6,194 nt of DNA from Alphaproteobacteria bacterium (GTDB taxonomy: Bacteria > Pseudomonadota > Alphaproteobacteria > Puniceispirillales > Puniceispirillaceae): positions 1 to 6,194 of the forward strand of contig JAACDT010000098.1 in assembly GCA_009936885.1 (NCBI GenBank), written 5' to 3'. Shown here one piece after another: positions 1-5,390 of this stretch. A program made the translations under genes and the position numbers. How positions within the stretch are numbered: position 1 is the stretch's first letter; each line of letters starts with the position of its first letter. A model generated the notes under the pieces. It did no database searches. It saw only the letters and a program-made list of their open reading frames with translations, and was not told the origin of the DNA.

Positions 1-11
1 ATCATCTGTTA

Positions 12-21
12 TTTTTTTTTT
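12..21. other. T-tract at left edge of window
   Basis: Ten consecutive T residues on the plus strand at the very start of a gene-free AT-rich stretch. It could be the U-run of an intrinsic terminator whose stem lies mostly to the left of the window, but the few visible bases before it do not form a stem. It could also simply be AT-rich spacer. Nothing here decides between these. Confidence 0.3.
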
Positions 22-110
22 ATTGAATAATCCCATTATCTACTGCTTAAACTTATGTTACAAAATTACCGATTTCAAAGAGTTTGTTCTTGTTTTGTTC
101 TAATTTAGAT

Positions 111-139
111 TAATTTTAATTAAGTTTCAACTAAAATTA
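111..139. repeat. AT-only inverted repeat, 8-bp arms
   Basis: TAATTTTA at 111-118 is matched by its exact complement TAAAATTA at 132-139, with a 13-base loop. All arm bases are A or T, so the stem would be weak, and such repeats arise often by chance in DNA this AT-rich. It lies in the gene-free stretch 1-215, just left of the TATGTGGAAAA direct repeats. No function is claimed. Confidence 0.3.
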
Positions 140-141
140 CA

Positions 142-200
142 TATGTGGAAAAGGCAATCTCTTGAAGGGCAGAATAGTTATCTCTAATTTATGTGGAAAA
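142..200. repeat. Pair of TATGTGGAAAA direct repeats (DnaA-box-like complement)
   Basis: TATGTGGAAAA occurs at 142-152 and again at 190-200, in the same orientation and 48 bp apart start to start. The complementary strand reads TTTTCCACATA. Its TTTTCCACA core differs by one base from the classical DnaA box TTATCCACA and is a form used as a DnaA box in some bacteria. The two sites sit downstream of the 3' end of the minus-strand DUF2794 gene, in an AT-rich gene-free stretch. Protein binding is inference; the repeat itself is directly visible. Confidence 0.45.
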
Positions 201-215
201 ATGCCGATTTAAGAT

Positions 216-548
216 TTAGCGGGCATAAATAAGTCTGGGAAGATTATTCAGATATAAAATTACGCTATCAAGGGAGCTAGACTTATTCAGTGTTTTGTGT
301 CTGTCATGTAATAAGAACAGTGAATTGTCGCCCGTGCGCAATCTTCGTTTTTCAATAACTAAAACAGGCGTTTCATGAGCATGCCTGTAAATTGAAAACA
401 AAGCGGCATCGTGTGAATTATCCAACGCATAATCTCGCCAATCACCACGGGCAACCCTTGCAGAATAGGTGGATAGAATGATAGATAGTTCGGCGCGACT
501 AAAGTAATATGGTTTTTTGTGTTTTTTGATGTTAGATAAATTTGTCAT
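216..548 (-). CDS. DUF2794 family protein, function unknown
   Basis: This 110-residue soluble protein matches, from memory of the family, the DUF2794 pattern found in Alphaproteobacteria. It has an aromatic-rich segment followed by an RxEL core (YYFSRAELSIILSTY, residues 14-28), then VARGDWRDYALD (32-43), and then a stretch around FSIYRHAHETPVLVIEK (51-67) corresponding to the conserved FSVFRR..E.P.Y.IEK region. The C-terminal part (71-110) is more divergent. Length is typical of the family. There is no signal peptide or membrane segment, so it is probably cytoplasmic. The ATG at 548 has no clear Shine-Dalgarno sequence in front of it, but no better start exists. It is transcribed divergently from the TPR-bamB-der operon across a 154-bp spacer and is not in an operon with anything visible. 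No biochemical function is known to me for this family; the WRDYALD block is the most conserved-looking part. Confidence 0.88.
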   Translation of the reverse strand: MTNLSNIKKHKKPYYFSRAELSIILSTYSARVARGDWRDYALDNSHDAALFSIYRHAHETPVLVIEKRRLRTGDNSLFLLHDRHKTLNKSSSLDSVILYLNNLPRLIYAR

Positions 549-702
549 TTGAATTTAGAGTACGTAAATAAGAAATACTGTTCAAGATATTCTGTATATT
601 TAATTAAAATTCATAATGCGATATGCACAAATAGATTTTGATGTGGTATCACTATCCTACCTTAACTTGACAATAATGAATATGTGAAAGGCTAGCGTTA
701 AT

Positions 703-1362
703 ATGGCTGATATATTTGATGAGATTGAAGAAGATTTACGCCGTGATAGGATGAAGGATCTGTGGCAAAGCTATGGCAATTATATTCTTGGTTTGGCGGT
801 ACTTATTATAATTGGCGTCGCTGGTCATCAAGGATATAATTATTGGACTAAAACCCAGTCGCAGGCATCAGGGGATAGTTTTTTCGAGGCGGTAACAGCT
901 GAAAATACTCTGGATGCGTTAGGCGAAGTTGTGTCAGAATTACCAGACGGGTATGCTATGCTGGCTCGCTTCAGAATGGCCGCTTTATATGCAGAGGATG
1001 GCAATAGCGCAGCTGCTGAGCAAAGCTATCTTGAGTTGAGCGAAGATAATTCTATAAATACATTTTATCGGGACACTGCATTGCTATTATCTGTAATGAA
1101 TGCGCCTAATTCTGCAGATAAAAATGCGTTAATTAACCGGATTTCTGATATTTCTAGTTTTGCTGGACCGCTTCAAGGCCTAGCGTTGGAGACAAGTGCT
1201 GGCTTATATCTCGAACTTAATGAGGCAGATAAGGCTGTCTCTTCTCTAACACAAGCATCTAAATTATCCGACATTCCATCATCCTTAAGACAACGCATCT
1301 CTCAGTCACTGTCGATAATTTCAGAAAAATATACTGACAGCGCGTCAGTTGTCTCGCAGTAA
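703..1362 (+). CDS. YfgM-like membrane-anchored TPR_21 protein
   Basis: The 219-residue protein has a short charged cytoplasmic N-terminus (MADIFDEIEEDLRRDR), one hydrophobic segment at about residues 26-44, and a large helical, alanine/leucine-rich C-terminal part consistent with the TPR_21 / YfgM-like domain. The N-terminal D-I-F-x-E-x-x-E-x-L-R-R-D-R pattern followed by LWxxYG is typical of alphaproteobacterial members. The predicted topology is N-in with the TPR-like domain in the periplasm. In E. coli, YfgM associates with the SecYEG translocon and the chaperone PpiD and is encoded directly upstream of bamB and der, exactly as here. That role is transferred by family and context, not shown by the sequence. 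The ATG at 703 is preceded by GAAAGG (686-691), a plausible but slightly distant ribosome binding site with 11 bases of spacing. The gene ends 8 bp before the chosen bamB start, so co-transcription is likely. No symbol is given because orthology to YfgM is by architecture rather than by close similarity. Confidence 0.88.
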   Translation: MADIFDEIEEDLRRDRMKDLWQSYGNYILGLAVLIIIGVAGHQGYNYWTKTQSQASGDSFFEAVTAENTLDALGEVVSELPDGYAMLARFRMAALYAEDGNSAAAEQSYLELSEDNSINTFYRDTALLLSVMNAPNSADKNALINRISDISSFAGPLQGLALETSAGLYLELNEADKAVSSLTQASKLSDIPSSLRQRISQSLSIISEKYTDSASVVSQ

Positions 1363-1365
1363 GAG
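1361..1365 (+). promoter_or_regulatory. Ribosome binding site that decides the bamB start
   Basis: AAGAG overlaps the TAA stop of the TPR gene (1360-1362) and stands 5 bases before ATG 1371. The in-frame GTG at 1365 would lie on top of this motif and has no Shine-Dalgarno sequence of its own. This favours ATG 1371 as the bamB start and suggests translational coupling to the upstream gene. Confidence 0.5.
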
Positions 1366-1370
1366 TGTTT

Positions 1371-2687
1371 ATGCTGAAGCTACCTAAAAATATCTTGTTA
1401 TTGATGATATCGGTATCATTGGTATCTTGTGCAAATGATGGACGGGTATTGCCAGGGGAAAGGCAGTCTGTATTGCCTGCCTTTAGTGATGTATCTATTG
1501 ATGAAGAGGCGTCAAATGAAGATGTCTTAAGCGACACTCAACCTATCAATACCGATGCAACGCATGCTGGCGGGAATGAGAGGCATTCTGGTGGTAATTT
1601 GTCTTTGATGTTCCCATTATCTCTAAGCTGGTCAGCTCGTACCAAAGGTATCAAAGATAATGCAATCGATTTACCACAGCCCATTATAGCTTCAGGCCAT
1701 GTATTTTCTATCGATGGTGATAGTAGACTTCATGCATTTAACCTCACGACAGGCGCGCTATTATGGTCTTTTGGTTTGGATCCAAAAGCAGATGAACCAA
1801 CTCCTGGTATAAAGGGGGGGATTGCTTACCGCAATGGTGTGATTGTAGCACATTCGGGAAGACAGAATTTATATGCGCTGGATGTCAATACTGGCAGTGT
1901 TATCTGGCAAAAGACATTAGATGAAAGCCTCAGAGGAGGTCCCACTTTAAGCGAGCTTAACAATGTTATTGTTACTGACTTAGATGGACAAGTATATGTA
2001 TTTACGCTTTCCGACGGTACATTGATTTGGCAGCACTCTGGATTTCCGGCAGAGACGGTTGTCTATGGGACTTCTTCTCCTGCCATATTAGACCAAAATT
2101 TAATTGTGAGTGGGCAGGCAGGCGAAATAGCAATTTATAATATGTTGTCTGGTGCATTGTTATGGGCAGATTCCCTTGCAAGCTTTAACCCAAGAACACC
2201 TTTGGAACGTCTTGGAGATATTCGAGCTTTTGCCGCAACTGACCAGAGATATGCTTATTTTATTAGCCAGTCTGGCAGAATGAGCGCATTTGAGGTTAAT
2301 TCTGGATTTGAGGTATGGGCCAAACCATTAAGCGGTATTGAAATGCCATGGATTGCTGAAAACACTATATTTGTTGTAACAATCGATGGCAGATTAATAG
2401 CGATGAGAAAATCTGATGGAGCAGTGCACTGGGTAACTGAATTACCAGGGGCTATCCCAGAGGGCATTGCTGCTACGAGAGATCTTCCGCGTTATATGGG
2501 GCCTGTTATTGCTAATGGTGAGGTATTGTTAATCCGCAAAACAGGCGAATTATATAGGTTTGATGCTAATTCAGGAAAGCTTATTTCAAAATCAAATTTG
2601 ACTTCACAAATCACAACACCTTTTCAAGTAGCAAATCAGCATCTAGTAGCGTTATCACGCGACGGAACTATTCGGGTATTTAATTAA
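1371..2687 (+). CDS. bamB: Outer-membrane protein assembly factor BamB (lipoprotein, PQQ-like beta-propeller)
   Basis: This is a 438-residue lipoprotein of the BAM complex, which inserts beta-barrel proteins into the outer membrane. A type II signal peptide is clear: MLKLPK, a hydrophobic core, and lipobox LVSC with the lipidated Cys at residue 20. Alanine at +2 favours outer-membrane sorting. After LPGERQSVL (27-35) and a polar acidic linker, PQQ-like propeller repeats follow, each ending in a [D/S/T]-G-x-x-x-W type strand. They lie near residues 122-132, 169-179, 210-220, 255-265, 306-316 and 344-354, with a degenerate copy at 396-406 and closing strands at the C-terminus. Together with the WSARTKG strand near 87 this fits an eight-bladed propeller. 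ERLGDIRAF (279-287) resembles the RLSDVD segment of E. coli BamB near its BamA contact. An in-frame GTG six bases earlier (1365) would add two residues; ATG 1371 is preferred because of its ribosome binding site and signal-peptide start. It sits between the YfgM-like gene and der, as in E. coli. Confidence 0.93.
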   Translation: MLKLPKNILLLMISVSLVSCANDGRVLPGERQSVLPAFSDVSIDEEASNEDVLSDTQPINTDATHAGGNERHSGGNLSLMFPLSLSWSARTKGIKDNAIDLPQPIIASGHVFSIDGDSRLHAFNLTTGALLWSFGLDPKADEPTPGIKGGIAYRNGVIVAHSGRQNLYALDVNTGSVIWQKTLDESLRGGPTLSELNNVIVTDLDGQVYVFTLSDGTLIWQHSGFPAETVVYGTSSPAILDQNLIVSGQAGEIAIYNMLSGALLWADSLASFNPRTPLERLGDIRAFAATDQRYAYFISQSGRMSAFEVNSGFEVWAKPLSGIEMPWIAENTIFVVTIDGRLIAMRKSDGAVHWVTELPGAIPEGIAATRDLPRYMGPVIANGEVLLIRKTGELYRFDANSGKLISKSNLTSQITTPFQVANQHLVALSRDGTIRVFN

Positions 2688-2690
2688 ATC

Positions 2691-4118
2691 ATGGCATTTA
2701 CTATTGCAATTGCCGGCAGGCCAAATGTTGGCAAATCTACTCTGTTTAACAGATTAACAAAAACCAGACATGCTATAGTGAGTGATGAGCCAGGCGTAAC
2801 GCGCGACCGCCGTGATGGCGAAGCTACACTTGCTTCTATGAAGTTCAGATTGATTGATACTGCTGGGCTTGAAAAGGCAAAAGCAGGCTCTCTGCAAGAC
2901 AGGATGCGCCAGCAATCACAGGTAGCAATTGAAATGGCAGACATTTCTCTGATGCTAATTGATGCCAAATCAGGTATCTTGCCAGATGATGCCTATTTCG
3001 CAAGCCAGTTAAGAAGGTCAGGAGCTCCTGTTATATTGGTGGCTAATAAATGTGAAGGCAAAAAAGGTGCTGAGGCATTGGCTGAAGCGTGGCAGCTAGG
3101 GTTAGGGGCGCCTATGCCAATTTCTGCAGAGCATGGCGAAGGCCTTATCGATTTATATGATTCCATCCTTGCTCTTGCCACTGACTTGGGGAAGAATGAC
3201 GAGCTTTTCGATGATGAGGAGGAGCTGCAAGAACCTATCATTTTTAGTGAAGGTTCCTTTTCAGAAGATGATGAGGCAACGCCAGATATATGGGAAGAAG
3301 ATGCAGAGCCAGAAGCGCCAGTTCGGATAGCGGTTGTTGGAAGGCCTAATATGGGTAAGTCAACTTTGGTTAATACATTGCTAGGGGAGGGAAGATTATT
3401 AACTGGGCCGGAGGCTGGAATAACACGAGATTCCATTATGGCTCCGTTCTCTTTTAATAATAAACCTTATGAAATTGTTGATACAGCTGGCATACGGCGT
3501 TCTGCGAGAATTTCAGAAAAGGTTGAAAAATTGATGGTTAATGATGCTCAAAGAGCCATTCAATTCGCCAAAGTATGTATTCTAATGCTAGATGCCCGCC
3601 AACCCCTACACAAACAGGATATGACAATTGCTCGCCATATAGCAGATGAGGGAAGGGCGCTGATTATTGCCGCAAATATGTGGGATGATGTGAAAGATAA
3701 ATCTGTCTCCATCAAGCAAATAAATGACAGGCTGCAAACATCACTTGCACAGTTGCGCGGTGTACCCGTGGTTCCTATTTCTGGATTATATGGTACAGGA
3801 TTGGAGAGATTATTTCAGTCCGTACAAATGATCAAATCCATTTGGCAGCTTAGAATTTCAACAGGCAGGTTAAATCGCTGGTTAGAAGTGATGCTAGAAT
3901 CACACCCGCCGCCGCTGGTTCAAGGAAGACGCCTTAGAATCCGCTATATGACTCAAATAAAATCAAGGCCGCCCACTTTCGCACTGTTTGTTTCTCGCCC
4001 GGCTGATTTGCCGGAATCCTATTTAAGGTATTTGATAGGCGGCCTGAGAGATGAATTTGGCTTAACAGGAATTCCTGTCAGAATGGTAATGCGGAAAGGC
4101 AAAAACCCGTATGCCTAA
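2691..4118 (+). CDS. der: Ribosome-associated double GTPase Der (EngA)
   Basis: This is an essential cytoplasmic GTPase that acts in 50S subunit assembly. The 475 residues contain two tandem EngA-type G domains and a C-terminal KH-like domain. Domain 1 has G1 GRPNVGKST (9-17), G2 within PGVTRDR (34-40), G3 DTAG (56-59), G4 NKCE (119-122) and G5 SAEHG (145-149). Domain 2 has G1 GRPNMGKST (217-225), G2 within GITRDS (243-248), G3 DTAG (264-267), G4 NMWD (329-332) and G5-like ISGLYGTG (363-370). The KH-like domain spans about 388-470, with the signature RYMTQIKSRPPTF (418-430) and the terminal KNPY. The NKxE in domain 1 is common in alphaproteobacterial Der, but the Lys-to-Met change in the second G4 motif is unusual. 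An acidic linker (about 168-209) separates the G domains. The ATG lies 3 bp after the bamB stop with no good Shine-Dalgarno sequence, so translation is probably coupled to bamB. It ends 13 bp from the convergent amidohydrolase gene, with no visible terminator. Confidence 0.98.
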   Translation: MAFTIAIAGRPNVGKSTLFNRLTKTRHAIVSDEPGVTRDRRDGEATLASMKFRLIDTAGLEKAKAGSLQDRMRQQSQVAIEMADISLMLIDAKSGILPDDAYFASQLRRSGAPVILVANKCEGKKGAEALAEAWQLGLGAPMPISAEHGEGLIDLYDSILALATDLGKNDELFDDEEELQEPIIFSEGSFSEDDEATPDIWEEDAEPEAPVRIAVVGRPNMGKSTLVNTLLGEGRLLTGPEAGITRDSIMAPFSFNNKPYEIVDTAGIRRSARISEKVEKLMVNDAQRAIQFAKVCILMLDARQPLHKQDMTIARHIADEGRALIIAANMWDDVKDKSVSIKQINDRLQTSLAQLRGVPVVPISGLYGTGLERLFQSVQMIKSIWQLRISTGRLNRWLEVMLESHPPPLVQGRRLRIRYMTQIKSRPPTFALFVSRPADLPESYLRYLIGGLRDEFGLTGIPVRMVMRKGKNPYA

Positions 4119-4131
4119 ATTCTAGCGGTTA

Positions 4132-5034
4132 TTAGCAAATTGAGCTTACTGATTTAACGATATCTCTTAATACAACACCTAGCTCGCGAACTGCTTCGCT
4201 GCTGATTTTAAAATCTTCTTGCAGATATAAATCCCGATTTATTTCAATCTGAATAGCATGCTTATTAAGATTTGGCTTGCCGTGATGTTCTGTGATAAAT
4301 CCCCCTGCATAGGGCTTATTCATCGAATAAGTTAAATCAAACTTTTTTAATTCCTTTTTTATTAAATCGGAACAATCCTGAGAGGCGCTATGACCGTTCA
4401 TATCGCCTATCACGATATCTGCAAGACCAGGGGAAGATTGCGGCATTGAGTGAATATCGAGTAAAAATGACTTTTGAAAAATATGCTGCGCTTCGTCTAG
4501 TGTTTGAGAAATTAAGGTGTGATACGGTTGATGCCAGAGGTCTATTCGCTGTTGAACAGATTCATAAGTCGGTGGGACATTGTATAATGGGAGCCGCGAT
4601 GCTGAAAGGCGAGGGATAACCCCATAACCAGAATGGATATAACGCTGCCATCTGTCATTTGCTATCGTAACGGCTTTATTATTAACATTCTTTATTAATT
4701 TCGGGTCGAGAGCAGATTTAGGTCTGTTTACATCAATGATAGCTCTGCTACATTTGGCAATAATAGCGCATTGCTCTGCGTTTACTAATGGCATTACGAT
4801 TATGTCTGAGCCAACATCCTCTAATGTTCGCATGGCGTGAAGGTCGGCATTTTCAATCATCTGAGAGGGATAAAACCGACCCCCATGCGGAACAGATAAA
4901 ATCACTGGAGAATTTAAACATTCTCCTCCAATCTTTTGAGGGGCCAAAAGAGCTAATTCATCCACTAAAAACGCATCAATAGAAGGCGTCGTAAATCGAG
5001 CATTAAACGAGAAGTCATGTGTTTTAGAATACAT
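4132..5034 (-). CDS. N-formylglutamate amidohydrolase family protein
   Basis: The 300-residue protein belongs to the N-formylglutamate deformylase/amidohydrolase family (FGase, a metal-dependent fold related to zinc carboxypeptidases). Motifs seen in order are SVPHGGRFYP (47-56), LEDVGSD (71-77), RAIIDVNRP (97-105), GVIPRL (138-143), a W-H-x-P-Y-H segment (167-172), LLDIHSMP (191-198), DIVIGDMNG (206-214), YAGGFITEHHGKP (242-254) and IQIEINRDLY (261-270). His50, the acidic residues around 72-77 and His195 are the likely metal ligands by family analogy. Family members hydrolyse N-formyl-L-glutamate in histidine degradation, but no other hut genes are adjacent here, so the physiological substrate is uncertain and no symbol is assigned. 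The length and the roughly 45 residues before the first motif fit the family, which supports the ATG at 5034, although no clear Shine-Dalgarno sequence precedes it. There is no signal peptide, so it is probably cytoplasmic. It is convergent with der and reads as a single-gene unit. Confidence 0.92.
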   Translation of the reverse strand: MYSKTHDFSFNARFTTPSIDAFLVDELALLAPQKIGGECLNSPVILSVPHGGRFYPSQMIENADLHAMRTLEDVGSDIIVMPLVNAEQCAIIAKCSRAIIDVNRPKSALDPKLIKNVNNKAVTIANDRWQRYIHSGYGVIPRLSASRLPLYNVPPTYESVQQRIDLWHQPYHTLISQTLDEAQHIFQKSFLLDIHSMPQSSPGLADIVIGDMNGHSASQDCSDLIKKELKKFDLTYSMNKPYAGGFITEHHGKPNLNKHAIQIEINRDLYLQEDFKISSEAVRELGVVLRDIVKSVSSIC

Positions 5035-5080
5035 GAAGATAAGATAAACATTTTTTAGTAAAACAAAAATAGTTTTTAAA

Positions 5081-5116
5081 GATAATTCTAAGAGATGATT
5101 CTAATAGATAATTTAG
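5081..5116. repeat. Short imperfect 13-bp tandem repeat in intergenic spacer
   Basis: GATAATTCTAAGA (5081-5093) is followed directly by GATGATTCTAATA (5094-5106, 11 of 13 identical) and then by a partial third copy beginning GATAATTTAG (5107-5116). It lies 47 bp upstream of the start of the minus-strand amidohydrolase gene, in the 186-bp spacer between that gene and the tRNA. It may be a regulator-binding array or a slippage product. Confidence 0.5.
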
Positions 5117-5179
5117 TGCAAATAAATATCACATCTCTTAAGGCGTTGTATCATGCTAGACTATCTTTGATAGGTGTTC

Positions 5180-5210
5180 TTGACAGAGGCAAACGGGACG
5201 GTTAGTTAAT
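5180..5210 (+). promoter_or_regulatory. Probable sigma-70 type promoter of tRNA-Val
   Basis: A perfect TTGACA -35 hexamer is at 5180-5185. The matching -10 is weak: TAGTTA at 5203-5208 gives the ideal 17-bp spacing, while GTTAAT at 5205-5210 matches TATAAT better but at 19 bp. Either would start transcription a few bases before the tRNA, leaving a very short leader. The position supports the call; the -10 assignment is uncertain. Confidence 0.5.
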
Positions 5211-5220
5211 TAGTAGGTTT

Positions 5221-5295
5221 GGAGCGTTAGCTCAGCGGGAGAGCACCACGTTGACATCGTGGGGGTCACTGGTTCAATCCCAGTACGCTCCACCA
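5221..5295 (+). tRNA. tRNA-Val (anticodon GAC)
   Basis: The full cloverleaf can be folded by eye. The acceptor stem GGAGCGT (5221-5227) pairs with ACGCTCC (5285-5291). The D stem is GCTC/GAGC (5230-5233 with 5241-5244). The anticodon stem is CCACG/CGTGG (5246-5250 with 5258-5262), with loop TTGACAT placing GAC at 5253-5255. The variable loop is GGGTC. The T stem is ACTGG/CCAGT (5268-5272 with 5280-5284), with loop TTCAATC. The discriminator base is A (5292) and the 3' CCA is encoded (5293-5295). GAC reads the valine codon GUC. The gene stands alone, with its own -35 box and a terminator 16 bases downstream, and so appears to be monocistronic. Confidence 0.97.
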
Positions 5296-5310
5296 TCATT
5301 TTTGAAGCAT

Positions 5311-5334
5311 ACGGCGCCTTTTGGCGCTGTTTTC
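5311..5334 (+). terminator. Intrinsic terminator after tRNA-Val
   Basis: ACGGCGCC (5311-5318) pairs with GGCGCTGT (5323-5330) around a TTTT loop. This gives an eight-pair stem, with one G-T pair, that is GC-rich against a very AT-rich background, and it is followed directly by TTTC on the plus strand. It lies 16 bases beyond the tRNA CCA end. On the minus strand the stem is not followed by a T-run, so it is mainly a plus-strand terminator. It may weakly block read-through from the HAD gene. Confidence 0.8.
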
Positions 5335-5351
5335 AATTCAGTAATGATATT

Positions 5352-5362
5352 TCCTATTAGGA
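5352..5362. repeat. Small palindrome TCCTA-T-TAGGA
   Basis: A perfect 5-bp-arm palindrome lies in the 95-bp spacer between the tRNA and the 3' end of the HAD gene. It is too short to be a terminator, and no T-run follows it on the minus strand (the side downstream of the HAD gene). It is recorded because little else is in this spacer; it could well be chance. Confidence 0.25.
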
Positions 5363-5390
5363 TTTATTGTGTTTTCAACTTAAGATAAGT

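Noticed and set aside
667..672. Perfect TTGACA just upstream of the TPR gene
   Set aside because: At 16-19 bp spacing there is no acceptable -10 hexamer, and transcription from it would begin at or past the presumed ribosome binding site (686-691). It is probably chance; the true operon promoter was not identified.
1365..1370. GTG at 1365 as the bamB start
   Set aside because: It overlaps the AAGAG motif that serves ATG 1371, has no Shine-Dalgarno sequence of its own, and adds only two residues before a standard lipoprotein signal peptide.
1259..1537. 92-codon minus-strand open frame across the TPR-bamB junction
   Set aside because: It overlaps the ends of two well-supported plus-strand genes and shows no family resemblance.
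2255..2467. 70-codon minus-strand open frame opposite bamB
   Set aside because: Shadow of the propeller repeats, with no independent support.
2684..2968. 94-codon minus-strand open frame opposite the start of der
   Set aside because: Antisense shadow of the first GTPase domain of der, with no domain of its own.
3133..3330. 65-codon plus-strand open frame inside der
   Set aside because: Out-of-frame shadow of the der linker region, with no motif.
2993..3436. 147-codon minus-strand open frame opposite der
   Set aside because: It lies wholly within der, is rich in serine because it mirrors the acidic linker codons, and has no recognisable motif. The der frame is certain.
4788..4982. 64-codon plus-strand open frame opposite the amidohydrolase gene
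   Set aside because: It is contained in a strongly supported minus-strand gene and has no recognisable content.
5311..5334. The same hairpin as a terminator for the minus-strand HAD gene
   Set aside because: On the minus strand the stem is not followed by a T-run, and it lies more than 50 bases beyond the stop codon. At most it has a weak effect in that direction.
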